Shown here: one piece after another, positions 33,876 to 43,322 of the stretch
Layout of the letters: every line of letters begins with the position of its first letter
How positions within the stretch are numbered: position 1 is the stretch's first letter
Assembly (NCBI RefSeq): GCF_014644435.1
Contig: NZ_BMKR01000022.1
Span: 44,624-108,623, forward strand
Source: Paenibacillus albidus
Lineage (GTDB): Bacteria > Bacillota > Bacilli > Paenibacillales > Paenibacillaceae
Direction of reading: 5' to 3'
Length of the DNA stretch: 64,000 nt
Program-made: the position numbers and the translations under genes
The notes under the pieces: generated by a model
Seen by the model: the letters and a program-made list of their open reading frames with translations, nothing else
Told to the model about the DNA's origin: nothing
Databases searched by the model: none

Positions 33876-36570
33876 AAACACTTACCTCCTCAGCCTGCAG
33901 GGTAAAATAAAATACCGTTCCCTTCGGATAATGGTCTCTGATACCAATAGTGCCCCCATGGGCATTCACAATTGATTTGCATAGAGAAAGCCCCAGCCCC
34001 AGGCCGCGGCGCCCGTCCCCGCGAATATTATCCGCGGTATAGAACATCTCAAACAGTCTGGCTTTCGCTTCTTCTGCAATCCCCGGACCATCGTCAGACA
34101 CTTCCACTACGATCATATGCTTGTCACGCCTTGCAGAAAGCGTGATATGCGATCCGCACGGGGTATACTTGATGGCATTGTCCACAAGATTGATCAGAAC
34201 CTGAACAATAAGCCGTGAATCCATCCGGGCCATAAGCCATTCATCGTCTAATACGGTTTGGATTATATAGTTCTTGCTGTTGCGGTTCACATGAAGCAAA
34301 GCTTCGGAGATGACCTCCTCTATTAATTCGGCCTGCAGATTCAGATTTAACGTACCATTTTCAATACGGCTGATGGACAGCAAATTCTCCACCAAATGAA
34401 TCAGCCAGATGGAGTCGTCGTAGATGTCTGTATACAGGCCCTTTTTCTGTTCCTCGCTCAACACCTCAAAGTTGCCAATCAGAATTCCTGCATTGCCGGA
34501 AATGCTGGTCAGGGGAGTACGTAAATCATGGGAAATCGCCCGAAGCAAATTGGCGCGGAGCTGCTCCTGCTGGATCTGCATGAAGATTTCCTTCTGCTTT
34601 TCATTCAGTCTCTCCTTTTCCATCGCGAGTGCGCATTCGCCGAGCATGGCAATCATCAGGCTTTTTTCGAATATCTCCAAGGGCTCTTCCTGATCCATAA
34701 CAATGGCCGCCACGGCAAACACCGTATCCCCTCCGCGCACCGCGTGGTACAGGCAGTGAGCGTCAGAAAACGTATCCGTAGTCGCGCCGGCGCGTTTATT
34801 GTTTTTGAGCACCCACTCCGCTACCGCCTGTTCCCTCTCTCCCGTATAGACCTGCGGAACGGCAACTGACTCATTTTTCGGGAAAATCAGCGGTGCGCTC
34901 AGGGCCTGTTGCCCAATGGCATAAAAAATAATCGTTCTATCCAACAGTTTCACCATCTGATGTGCCGTTTCATCAATAATTGCCGGGAAGTCCTTTGCCT
35001 GCTGCAATTTGCGGCTGGTCTCTAAAAGCACCTCTGTACGATAGGCTTTCTGTGCGGATTGAGCGGCCTGCTCCCTTACCCGCATGGTCAATGTGCTCAT
35101 GATGAAAGAAGCCGCAAGCATCACCAGAAAGGTAACCGGATAACCTGAATCATACGCCTGCAAGGAATAATAAGGCTCGGTAAAGAAGTAATTGAACACG
35201 AGCACACTCATTATCGATGAAACTACGCTATATATCCTCCCTTTGGTAACCATCGCATTTAGAAGAACACCCAGAATGTACACCGTGATAATGTTCGCCT
35301 CTCTGAAGCCCAGCTCATGAAACCACTTTCCAACCAGTGTACAGGCAACCAGTATAGAGGCCGTCTTGGCCATATCGGCCAGTGATACCCTTGGAGATTC
35401 CAGGGAAAAAGATGATCTTTTAGCGAACGCGGGCTCGGTATAGGGAATAATATACGTCTCGATATTAGGGACCAAAGCGATTAATTTATCAACCACAGTG
35501 GATTTAGAGAACCCTCTCTTTTTATAGAGCGAGCGGCCCAGGACGATCTTTGATACATGGCTTGTTTTGACATATTCCGCAATTTGTCCTGGCACATCTT
35601 CTCCATACACTGTTGCAATTTGTGCGCCCAGCTGCTCAGCCAATCTCAGATTTTCTCTTAGTCCCGTTTTGTTTTTTTGTGTTACTTGTCTGGTTTCCGG
35701 TGTCTCCACAAACAGTGCTGTGAATTGACTATGATAAACTTCAGCCATCCTCGCTGCTGTTCGGATCACCTTTTTGTTGGAATCGGCCGAAGACAGGCAG
35801 ACCAGAATATGATCTTTTGTGTCATATTCCTTTCTTTTCACCTGTACGCTGATTTGCGCCGCGATTCGGTTCAACTGACTTGCCGTTTTATGCAAAGCAA
35901 TTTCACGCAAAGCATTCAGCTTCTCTTTGGTAAATAGATGGTTTTGTGCTTTTTCTGTCTCCTCATTACTGTTGTAAATCTTTCCCTTCTTCAATCGGCC
36001 CAGAAGAACATCCGGTTCAATATCGACCAATTCCACCTGATCGGCATTGTCAAATACGCTGTCGGGAATGCAATCCTGCACGGACATCCCGGTGATAGAG
36101 GAAACAAGATCAGCCATACTTTCAATCTGCTGAACATTAATCGTTGTGTACACATGAATTCCCGCCCGAAGAAGTTCCTCCACATCCTGGTACCTTTTTT
36201 TATGACGATATCCCGCCGCATTGGTATGGGCCAGATCGTCAACCAGAATGAGGTCAGGACTTCTTTGGAGTGCATGATCCAGGTCAAATTCTTTAAAGCC
36301 ACGACCCTCACTGGAATTTCCCGTATGAGGCAACATTTCCAAACCTTTAAGGAAAGCTGCTGTATCCGGCCTTGCCTGAGGATTAATATATCCGGCGACC
36401 ACGTCCACTCCATCTTTTTGCCCTTTATGACCGGCGCTCAGCATCGCACAGGTTTTGCCGACGCCTGGCGCGTACCCGATAAAAATTTTCAGCTTTCCAC
36501 GTCTTTTTTCTGGTGGTATATCGCTAATCTGCTTGAACGTCGACCTGGCTTCAATCGGTTTGGCTGCCAT
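33868..36570 (-). CDS. kdpD: KdpD sensor histidine kinase, full length
   Basis: 900 aa from the ATG at 36570 (GCAGG upstream); the frame runs on to 36645 without a good site. KdpD N-terminal domain with Walker A GYAPGVGKTCAML and LVDDLAHTN (one residue off the usual DELAHTN). Then a USP-like domain (ILVCLSSADSN), four TM helices (~400-500, DUF4118), a GAF-like region and the kinase core with SHDLRTPLTSISGN, a DNAIKY N box and DGPGI/GLGLGLSLC G boxes. Membrane sensor of potassium limitation, partner of KdpE. Its promoter carries three operator pairs. Confidence 0.95.
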   Translation of the reverse strand: MAAKPIEARSTFKQISDIPPEKRRGKLKIFIGYAPGVGKTCAMLSAGHKGQKDGVDVVAGYINPQARPDTAAFLKGLEMLPHTGNSSEGRGFKEFDLDHALQRSPDLILVDDLAHTNAAGYRHKKRYQDVEELLRAGIHVYTTINVQQIESMADLVSSITGMSVQDCIPDSVFDNADQVELVDIEPDVLLGRLKKGKIYNSNEETEKAQNHLFTKEKLNALREIALHKTASQLNRIAAQISVQVKRKEYDTKDHILVCLSSADSNKKVIRTAARMAEVYHSQFTALFVETPETRQVTQKNKTGLRENLRLAEQLGAQIATVYGEDVPGQIAEYVKTSHVSKIVLGRSLYKKRGFSKSTVVDKLIALVPNIETYIIPYTEPAFAKRSSFSLESPRVSLADMAKTASILVACTLVGKWFHELGFREANIITVYILGVLLNAMVTKGRIYSVVSSIMSVLVFNYFFTEPYYSLQAYDSGYPVTFLVMLAASFIMSTLTMRVREQAAQSAQKAYRTEVLLETSRKLQQAKDFPAIIDETAHQMVKLLDRTIIFYAIGQQALSAPLIFPKNESVAVPQVYTGEREQAVAEWVLKNNKRAGATTDTFSDAHCLYHAVRGGDTVFAVAAIVMDQEEPLEIFEKSLMIAMLGECALAMEKERLNEKQKEIFMQIQQEQLRANLLRAISHDLRTPLTSISGNAGILIGNFEVLSEEQKKGLYTDIYDDSIWLIHLVENLLSISRIENGTLNLNLQAELIEEVISEALLHVNRNSKNYIIQTVLDDEWLMARMDSRLIVQVLINLVDNAIKYTPCGSHITLSARRDKHMIVVEVSDDGPGIAEEAKARLFEMFYTADNIRGDGRRGLGLGLSLCKSIVNAHGGTIGIRDHYPKGTVFYFTLQAEEVSVYE

Positions 36571-36668
36571 CTTAAGCCTGCTTTCGTTTCTGTTTATTAT
36601 AGTGATTTCTTTTATTTGTAAGTATATCACGGGCAATATCAGCATCGTGTTATAACTTTGACTCTAGT

Positions 36669-36755
36669 ATTAAGATTACATTAAGATTTCACCTTTCACA
36701 GGAAATTAAGAATGCATAAGAATGTTTCGGTAGTCGATTAAGAACCTATTAAGAA
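36669..36755 (-). promoter_or_regulatory. Array of three KdpE-type operators upstream of kdpD
   Basis: On the plus strand: ATTAAGAT-TAC-ATTAAGAT (36669-36687), ATTAAGAA-TGC-ATAAGAAT (36705-36723) and ATTAAGAA-CCT-ATTAAGAA (36737-36755). Pair starts are 36 and 32 bp apart, near three helical turns. They lie 24-185 bp before the two possible kdpD starts. Suggests autoregulation of kdpDE. The rest of 36646-37013 shows no gene. Confidence 0.7.
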
Positions 36756-37013
36756 CGCAAGAAATAAGCGTATTCGGTAGAAAAACAAAGCTAACTACGA
36801 GCTTCAGTAAGCTTATTTTGACTTTTCACTCGAATATGGCTTATTCCTGACTCTAAAGGGAAGCTTTGCTTTTTTACAGACCTAGAAACTCCGTGTATGA
36901 TTCCCCTTAACACATATGCTGACTGGAGACGAGTAAGCACGGACAAACAGCTGATGTACAAACCCATCACCTGCAATCTTTTGGGTCCATGGAAATTCAA
37001 GGGGGCAGTATCT

Positions 37014-37514
37014 ATGAATAGCGGCAGGCTTTCACGAATTGAACTCTTCGCTTTTGACAAACAGCCTTCGTTTGCATACAGGTCCATCCGGACCGGATGT
37101 TTATATCTGGTGTTGAGACTCACCTGCGGAGAACAAGTCAGTTACGGGGAATGTGAGGTTTCCATGAAAGGAAAAACTATCGATTTAATTAAATGGGGAT
37201 CTTTTCTGAGATGCATCCGCCGTTCTACACTTGAGGAAGCGTTAATGACAATGCGCCATCAGAGACAAGAATGGACATCAAGCCAACTGGTATTGCTGCA
37301 GTCTGCTTTATCCGGCATGCTGCGGGCCAGGAGCCCCCAGTTACAAATCGCCTCCGGGTCAGCAAGATGTGAGCATCAATTAAACGTTCCCGTGCCTCAG
37401 GCCATATCGATGTCTTATCCAATGAACCAGCGCATCGGCCATTTGAATGTATCCCTTTTATTCGAAGAATCGATTTCTTACTGTTCACTATTGTCCCAAG
37501 ATTGTCTTTATTAA
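37014..37514 (+). CDS. Unknown protein, possibly related to the N-domain of enolase-superfamily enzymes
   Basis: 166 aa from the ATG at 37014 (GGGGGC 8 nt upstream); the frame opens earlier but without a site. RIELFAFDKQPSFAYRSIRTG and LYLVLRLTCGEQVSYGECE recall the N-terminal beta-sheet of the mandelate racemase/dipeptide epimerase group. No barrel with catalytic Lys or metal ligands follows, so an enzyme of that type is not possible. No membrane segment. It is convergent with kimA, with a terminator between. The fold relation is a weak guess and the function is unknown. Confidence 0.65.
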   Translation: MNSGRLSRIELFAFDKQPSFAYRSIRTGCLYLVLRLTCGEQVSYGECEVSMKGKTIDLIKWGSFLRCIRRSTLEEALMTMRHQRQEWTSSQLVLLQSALSGMLRARSPQLQIASGSARCEHQLNVPVPQAISMSYPMNQRIGHLNVSLLFEESISYCSLLSQDCLY

Positions 37515-37520
37515 AAGAAT

Positions 37521-37565
37521 GGGCGCTCCGGAATCCATAATCATGATTCTGGAGCGTTCTTTTCC
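37521..37565. terminator. Terminator between the 166-aa gene and kimA
   Basis: GCTCCGGAATC and GATTCTGGAGC pair over 11 bp with one wobble and a 9-nt loop, followed on the plus strand by GTTCTTTTCC and on the minus strand by GCCCATTCTTTT. Probably works for both convergent genes. Confidence 0.75.
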
Positions 37566-37572
37566 TGCTGTG

Positions 37573-39411
37573 CTACTTTTTCAAGTGATAAGGTACAGTC
37601 GTCACGATCACATCTTTGCGAAAAAGCAAATGAGCACGGATCAACAGGCTTGATTGATTATGCAGAATGTTATGCCAGCCTTTTTTGGGAATGAACTGTG
37701 GAATGATCACGGTAACCTTATAGTTTGATTCGTTCGCTTTTCGCTGAACGGTATCAATAAATTTGGTCAGGGGCTGAATAATACTTCTATAAGGAGTGAA
37801 AAGCGTCACCAGCCTCACATCCGGCTGCCACTTTTCCCATTTTTCCTCAAATACTGCTTCTTCCTCTCTTTCGAACGGCACATGTACAGCAATAATCTGA
37901 TGTGCAGACAGTGATTTAGCATAATTTAATGAATTCATCACCACATGAGTGATCCCGGCAACAGGCACGATGATCACATTCCCTTCAATTTGTATCCCTT
38001 GTTCACAAGTGGTTATCCTGAGTTGATCGGCCACCGCCTCGTAATGCTTGTTAATCCGATGAAACAGCAGAATGAGAAGAGGCAAAAAGATTAAGACAGG
38101 CCATACTTGTGTAAATTTGGTCAAAAAGAACATTATGGTGACCAGAAAGCTTATCAAAGCACCTACGGTGTTAATCGTAAACTTTTGCACCCAGCCCTTA
38201 GGTTTTCCCCGCATCCATTTCACCATCATCCCTGTCTGGGACAACGTAAAGGGAATAAAGACCCCTACCGCGTATAAGGGAATTAGCTGCTCTGTCTTGC
38301 CACCAAATACAAAGAGTAAAAGGATCGAGAGCACCCCCAGTATGATAATGCCGTTGGAATACCCCAGCCTGTCCCCTCTCATGGTGAACATTCTCGGAAT
38401 AAACTTATCTTTGGCAAGATTAACGGCCAGCAAGGGAAAAGCCGAGTAGCCTGTATTGGCGGCCAGAACCAAAATCAATGCAGTTGTCCCCTGAATAAAA
38501 TAATACATCGCATTTCGTCCGAAGGTTTGTTCTGCAATTTGGGAAACGACTGTCACTTCCGCCATGGGAGCAACTCCATAATAATACGCTAACACAACAA
38601 TTCCTGAGAATAAAACAGCCAGTATGGCCCCCATTGCCATTAAAGTTTTGGCGGCATTCGCAGCCGCGGGACTTTTAAAATTGGGAATCGCATTGGAAAT
38701 GGCTTCAACACCGGTTAAAGCGGAGCTCCCGGAAGAAAATGCCCGCAGCAGCAGGAACAAACTGATACCGGCCACCGGTGTGCCTAAAGGGACGTGCAGT
38801 TCCGCTGGAACATTGCCCGTAAGGATATTGTACAGGCCTGTACCCATCAAAATGGCTAAGGCCAGTACGAATAAATAAACAGGGTAAGCCAATACAGAAG
38901 CGGACTCCGTTACACCTCTTAAATTCAATATCGTAATAAACACGATAAATACTACAGAGATCATCACATTATACTCATGCAGGTTTGGAAAAGCCGATGT
39001 GATGGCATCTGCGCCGGCAGATACACTTACCGCTACCGTTAAGATATAGTCAACCAATAACGAACCACCCGCAATCAGTCCTGGGTATTTCCCCAAATTT
39101 TCCTTCGATACAACATAGGCTCCCCCACCGTGAGAGTAAGCGAAGATAATTTGCCTGTAGGATAAAATCAGTGCGGTTAACAAAAGCAATACACCAATTG
39201 CAATGGGAATCGAGTACCAGAGTGCAGTTGCACCAATAGTAATCAAAACAAGCAATATTTGCTCCGGCCCGTAGGCTACGGAAGACAACGCGTCTGAAGA
39301 AAGGATGGCGAGCGCTTTTGCTTTATTCAGCTTTTGCTCCCCTAATTCGGTGGACTTTAATGGTCTTCCAATTAAAAACCTTTTTAAAAAGGATGTCACG
39401 GGTTTCACCAC
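37573..39411 (-). CDS. kimA: KimA-type potassium transporter (APC superfamily)
   Basis: ~612 aa, with a GTG or neighbouring GTG as start and no clear ribosome site. Twelve membrane helices (residues ~25-450) open with KALAILSSDALSSVAYGPEQILL, and the family's unwound first helix is followed by AYSHGGGAYVVSKENLG. The C-terminal cytosolic USP-like domain (~465-612) binds c-di-AMP in B. subtilis KimA. Length matches KimA (607 aa). Its position next to kdp makes a second potassium uptake system in one island. No ydaO-type riboswitch was recognised upstream (39412-39612). Confidence 0.88.
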   Translation of the reverse strand: MVKPVTSFLKRFLIGRPLKSTELGEQKLNKAKALAILSSDALSSVAYGPEQILLVLITIGATALWYSIPIAIGVLLLLTALILSYRQIIFAYSHGGGAYVVSKENLGKYPGLIAGGSLLVDYILTVAVSVSAGADAITSAFPNLHEYNVMISVVFIVFITILNLRGVTESASVLAYPVYLFVLALAILMGTGLYNILTGNVPAELHVPLGTPVAGISLFLLLRAFSSGSSALTGVEAISNAIPNFKSPAAANAAKTLMAMGAILAVLFSGIVVLAYYYGVAPMAEVTVVSQIAEQTFGRNAMYYFIQGTTALILVLAANTGYSAFPLLAVNLAKDKFIPRMFTMRGDRLGYSNGIIILGVLSILLLFVFGGKTEQLIPLYAVGVFIPFTLSQTGMMVKWMRGKPKGWVQKFTINTVGALISFLVTIMFFLTKFTQVWPVLIFLPLLILLFHRINKHYEAVADQLRITTCEQGIQIEGNVIIVPVAGITHVVMNSLNYAKSLSAHQIIAVHVPFEREEEAVFEEKWEKWQPDVRLVTLFTPYRSIIQPLTKFIDTVQRKANESNYKVTVIIPQFIPKKGWHNILHNQSSLLIRAHLLFRKDVIVTTVPYHLKK

Positions 39412-39534
39412 TCACTTTTCATTTTTGAATTAACAGGCATTGGGTTTAACGCTTTTATTTACTTTGCTCTCCTATTTCCACATTTATACTCGCTTTACGA
39501 GTACTTTCTATTGTAAAAAGGAACAGACAAATGG

Positions 39535-39566
39535 CAAACAAAAACGGCATTGCTGCCGTTTGTTTT
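39535..39566 (-). terminator. Terminator of the third sugar transporter operon
   Basis: AAACGGCA-TTGC-TGCCGTTT, an 8-bp perfect stem, with T-rich flanks on both strands. It lies 47 nt after the stop of the permease at 39613. Between it and kimA lies ~125 bp holding the kimA promoter region, where I see nothing else. Confidence 0.8.
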
Positions 39567-39612
39567 TCAGATCAACAATATGACTTTCAGGGGACACTTT
39601 GCGGAAGCGCCC

Positions 39613-40446
39613 CTACCCTTTCGTACCTCCCTGCAGTCCAAAACCCTTGGACATGTACTGTTGCGAGAGGATATACAAAATGATCGCCGGGATCGCATAC
39701 AGGACCGAAAACGCAGCCAGGCTGCCGTAGTCGACCATCCCGTATTGCCCGAAGAACTGATACAGCTTCACGGAAGCGGGGAACTTCTCGGGGGATTGGA
39801 GCAGAATATACGGCACGAAGAAGTTGCCCCAGCTGCCGGAGAAGGTGAAAATCGCCACTGTGCAAATTCCCGGAACCATCAGCGGGGCCACGACCTTGCG
39901 GATACCGGTAAATACCGAAGCTCCATCCACCCAGGCAGCTTCCTCCAGGTCGCCCGGTACGGAATCCATGAAATTTTTCATCATCCAGATTCCATACGGC
40001 ATCGAAGACGCCACATAAAACAAAATGACCCCAATAATGCTGTCATACAGCTTCAGCCCCAGAAACAACTGATACACCGGTACCATTACCGCTGTGATGG
40101 GCAGGGAAGTCATGAACAGAATCGTAAGCATGAAGGGCTTTTTGTATTTCATCTGATAACGAGATAGCGGATAGGCTGCCAATAAGGCCAGAACTACAAC
40201 AACCACGGCTTGGCTTAGCGACATCACAAGGCCGATCATAAAAGCTCTTTGATTGTCTCTGCTTGTGATAACTTCGACATAATTTGCTCCGGTAATCCGG
40301 CTTGGAGCCTTCAGGGATTGCATCGCATTGGGATCTACTGAAGCCACGAGAATCCAGAGAAGCGGAAGCACGAAGCATATTCCAATACCTGCAAGGATGG
40401 CATACGGCAGGATGCGAAAGACCAGTTTGCGTTGTTTGGCGTTCAT
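39613..40446 (-). CDS. Sugar ABC permease, MalG/UgpE type
   Basis: 277 aa. Six TM helices begin with ILPYAILAGIGICFVLPLLW. The EAA loop is LEEAAWVDGASVFTGIRKV, the C-terminus GFGLQGGTKG. Third gene of a binding protein-permease-permease operon (42857 to 39613), 15 nt after its partner. Uses a shared ATPase, none being encoded here. Confidence 0.92.
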   Translation of the reverse strand: MNAKQRKLVFRILPYAILAGIGICFVLPLLWILVASVDPNAMQSLKAPSRITGANYVEVITSRDNQRAFMIGLVMSLSQAVVVVVLALLAAYPLSRYQMKYKKPFMLTILFMTSLPITAVMVPVYQLFLGLKLYDSIIGVILFYVASSMPYGIWMMKNFMDSVPGDLEEAAWVDGASVFTGIRKVVAPLMVPGICTVAIFTFSGSWGNFFVPYILLQSPEKFPASVKLYQFFGQYGMVDYGSLAAFSVLYAIPAIILYILSQQYMSKGFGLQGGTKG

Positions 40447-40461
40447 ATGGATTCACCTCGG

Positions 40462-41352
40462 CTATTCTTTCATTGATCGGATATACAACAGACTGAGCAC
40501 GATGCCGATTAACAGCAGCAGCAGCGATATCGCTGTCCCGTAACCGAGCTGATAGTTGATGAAAGCCTGGTTGTACATGAAGATTGGCAGCGTAGTCGTA
40601 GAGGAGCCGGGACCGCCCCCGGTCATCGCATAAATCAGGCCGAACACCCCAAGTGTCTGCAGCGTGACCAGCATCATATTGGTTGTGATTGTCCCTTTGA
40701 TATAAGGGAGAATGATACGTGTGAATATTTTCCACTTGGAGGCCCCGTCCACCACCGCAGCCTCCTCGATTTCGCTCGGTACATCGTCCAGCGCGGCTTG
40801 AAACACCAGCATCGAAAATGCCGTACCATGCCATATGTTCGCCAGGATAACGGTGAGCATCGGCACCGTGAACAACCACGTTACTTCCGAAAAGCCGAAA
40901 AAGCTGATCATGGCATTCAACGTCCCATCATCCCCAAAAAAGCTGTACAGGCACAGTGCGCATACAATCTCGGGCGTGACCCATCCCGCAAGCACGATGG
41001 TCCCGATGATGCGCCGGAACGTCTTATTGCGCTGCTTCATCAGCAGGGCAATGAGAAATCCAAGCACCTGCTGACCGATAACGGCCGAGCCGATGAGGAA
41101 GATCAGCGTATTCCAGATACTTACTCTCACTGTCGGGTCCTGGAACATCCGCGTATAGTTATCGAACCCGATAAATTTCAGTTCTTTCGCGGCTTCGCCG
41201 GTCAACGCCAGATTCGTAAAGGAATAGAAGAACGTCAATACAATTGGATAAATAAAAAACACGAGCATGATCGCGACCGAAGGCAGTAAAAAAAAGAGCC
41301 AATTATACGTTTTTCTCGGCTTACCGTAGACGTCCACAGACAAACTGCTCAT
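40462..41352 (-). CDS. Sugar ABC permease, MalF/UgpA type
   Basis: 296 aa from the ATG at 41352 with AAGGAG 8 nt upstream (the frame extends to 41385 without a site). N-terminal helix LFFLLPSVAIMLVFFIYPIV; EAA loop EEAAVVDGASKWKIFTRI. Partner of the next permease. Confidence 0.92.
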   Translation of the reverse strand: MSSLSVDVYGKPRKTYNWLFFLLPSVAIMLVFFIYPIVLTFFYSFTNLALTGEAAKELKFIGFDNYTRMFQDPTVRVSIWNTLIFLIGSAVIGQQVLGFLIALLMKQRNKTFRRIIGTIVLAGWVTPEIVCALCLYSFFGDDGTLNAMISFFGFSEVTWLFTVPMLTVILANIWHGTAFSMLVFQAALDDVPSEIEEAAVVDGASKWKIFTRIILPYIKGTITTNMMLVTLQTLGVFGLIYAMTGGGPGSSTTTLPIFMYNQAFINYQLGYGTAISLLLLLIGIVLSLLYIRSMKE

Positions 41353-41456
41353 GCACCGTTCTCCTTCCATGCTGTAGTTCTGCAAAAAGCCGCTTGCCCA
41401 AGCATCACGTGGGAGTCAAAAAACGCTTGAGCAAGCCGGTTCTGTCCTATCCTCCT

Positions 41457-42857
41457 CTATTCCTCGACCACATGATCGGCGCCGACAATGCGGGTAACAT
41501 CCTGCGCATATTTATTCATCGCATCGGCAGGTGCGGTCCCCGTTGCCACAGATTCCACCATCGTTTGGATTTGTGTGGACACTTCCGGATATTTATCCTG
41601 AGCCGGTCTGAACTCGGCGTTCTTCAGGTATTCCGTCGCAAGCTCGTTAAACGGCATTTGGGTATATTCCGGGTCCTTGGCGACATCGGCACGTACGGTG
41701 ATATTTCCGGAAGATATAACCAGCTTCTGGGTGTTTTCCTTGCCTAAGGCATATTGGACAAATGCCCAAGCTTCATCCTTGTTCCTGGAGTTGCTTGGAA
41801 TCGACAGGGCCCAGCCTCCAGCCAGCGTAATGGAGCCTGGCTCCTGTCCCTGGCTGGTCGGCATCGGCGCGAAACCGAGCAAATCCTTGTATTCGGGCCA
41901 TGGCGCCGCCCCGGTATCGAGGTAATTCCCCGTAATCCATGATCCATCCAGGGATATCCCCAGCTTGCCTTGCGGCAGGTATTCGCGGGAAGCGGTGTTG
42001 CCCGCCTGACCGTTCAGAACCTTGGATAGCGGCGGCCCCAGCTTTTCCTTATTGACCTTCTCTATGAAGGCGAGCGCATCGAGAATGCCCTGGCTTTTGA
42101 TCGTCCATTTACCGGTGGCGTCATCGTACAACCTCTCCCCTGTACCATACAGCAGCATTTCATAGGTCTGCATGGAGGTCGCCTCGCCCGACGCCTTGCC
42201 CATGTTCATCCATAAAGGTACGACATCCGGCGTTTTCTCCTTGATTGTTCTGGCTGCGTTCAAGACATCCTCCCATGTCTTCGGCTGCCATTCTTCCGGA
42301 AGGCCGGCCTGCTTGAAAATCTCCTTGTTATACCATAGCCCGCGGGAATCCGTATTGTAAGGAATCCCATATACTTTACCGTCACTGGCTGTAACGCCCT
42401 TCTTCATCGCTTCAATGAAAGAACCGTTGCCCCAGTCCTCCCACTTCGCCAATCTATCATCCAGCGGCTCCAGGTATCCCGCGCTTGCATCTGAGTTTAG
42501 AATAAACGTATCTTCAGTCACGATATCCGGTGCGGTATCCTTCGATTTCAAAGCCAGGGCGACCTTCGCAAAATAATCGCCTTCCGACGCTTGAATCGGT
42601 GCAGGCTTGATCTCCACATTTTTGTCAGGATAGCTTGCCGCCACTTCCTTAAGCCACTTATAGAACGCTCCATTCTCACCGATACCGTCGTCCCTGAATG
42701 TGACCATAATCGTTTTTTTGGCCGTCGCGCCCCCTTCCCCTTCCCCCGGATCACCCGTCTCAGCCGGGCTAGTTTTGCCTCCGGAACAACCAAACAATAA
42801 GGACATACTTACAACCGACGTCGCAACAAGCCAAAATCCCCTCTTGCCTGACTTCAT
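41457..42857 (-). CDS. Sugar ABC transporter substrate-binding lipoprotein (CUT1)
   Basis: 466 aa, AAGGAGG 7 nt before the ATG. Signal peptide with lipobox LLFGC, followed by a Gly/Glu-rich linker. MalE-like fold with IPYNTDSRGLWYNKEIFKQA and LAGGWALSIPSNSRN. First gene of the operon; an inverted repeat and a full match to the cre consensus lie ~52-75 bp upstream. The YesM/YesN pair at 44-46 kb lies upstream on the same strand and might regulate it. Confidence 0.92.
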   Translation of the reverse strand: MKSGKRGFWLVATSVVSMSLLFGCSGGKTSPAETGDPGEGEGGATAKKTIMVTFRDDGIGENGAFYKWLKEVAASYPDKNVEIKPAPIQASEGDYFAKVALALKSKDTAPDIVTEDTFILNSDASAGYLEPLDDRLAKWEDWGNGSFIEAMKKGVTASDGKVYGIPYNTDSRGLWYNKEIFKQAGLPEEWQPKTWEDVLNAARTIKEKTPDVVPLWMNMGKASGEATSMQTYEMLLYGTGERLYDDATGKWTIKSQGILDALAFIEKVNKEKLGPPLSKVLNGQAGNTASREYLPQGKLGISLDGSWITGNYLDTGAAPWPEYKDLLGFAPMPTSQGQEPGSITLAGGWALSIPSNSRNKDEAWAFVQYALGKENTQKLVISSGNITVRADVAKDPEYTQMPFNELATEYLKNAEFRPAQDKYPEVSTQIQTMVESVATGTAPADAMNKYAQDVTRIVGADHVVEE

Positions 42858-42908
42858 CCTTCACCCTCCTTTTGGCTATAGAAAAATGGATGCATCATCC
42901 AATTAATT

Positions 42909-42932
42909 AGAATACGCTTACAAAAAGCGTAT
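42909..42932 (-). promoter_or_regulatory. cre site within an inverted repeat
   Basis: On the minus strand TTGTAAGCGTATTCT (42909-42923) matches all 15 positions of WTGNAANCGNWNNCW. It overlaps a perfect 8-5-8 inverted repeat, ATACGCTT/AAGCGTAT (42912-42932), which may itself be the operator of a LacI-type regulator. Located 52-75 bp before the binding-protein start. The remaining sequence to 43113 shows no gene. Confidence 0.7.
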
Positions 42933-43113
42933 GTTCATCTCTATTTCCAAGTCTGTTCAGATATTCTGAACTTTTTTTCATGACAAAAAGCCCCCTATCA
43001 GACTGGCCCCCAGGCATGGATTGGGAATAAGCAAAAAGCCGCCAAACCTTCTGTTTCTTTTAAAAAAAGATAACAAATTTTAGCGGAACGTAAACTCGGG
43101 GGAGGTTTTTCCG

Positions 43114-43317
43114 ATGATCAAAGCCAAGACGATAACCATCGCCAACCAGAAAGGCGGCACAGGCAATACGACCACCGCTTACAATTTAGCCCATGCCCTA
43201 TTCCATGAAGGAAAAAAGGTGCTGCTGGTAGACTTCGACCCGCAAGGCAATTTGACTCTTTGCTTCGGGATTGAGCAGCCAGATCAACTGTCCCTCAGCA
43301 CCGTCCTTGGTGATTAG
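43114..43317 (+). pseudogene. Truncated ParA/Soj-like ATPase
   Basis: 67 codons from an ATG with GGGGGAGG upstream. The start is a ParA N-terminus: KTITIANQKGG, then LLVDFDPQGNLTLCFGIE. The Walker A, normally KGGVGKTTT, reads KGGTGNTTT, so the P-loop Lys that contacts ATP is lost. A stop follows at codon 68; ParA proteins are ~250 aa. It is wedged 5 nt from the end of the response-regulator gene. A dead fragment, perhaps from a plasmid or phage, is most likely. Confidence 0.75.
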
Positions 43318-43322
43318 CTTAA

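Noticed and set aside
36756..37013. Riboswitch or leader ahead of the 166-aa gene
   Set aside because: Some short inverted repeats are present, but no known consensus could be fitted.
39412..39612. c-di-AMP (ydaO-type) riboswitch ahead of kimA
   Set aside because: Expected because B. subtilis has one, but I could not recognise its conserved blocks; the gap holds only a terminator and promoter-like AT-rich sequence.
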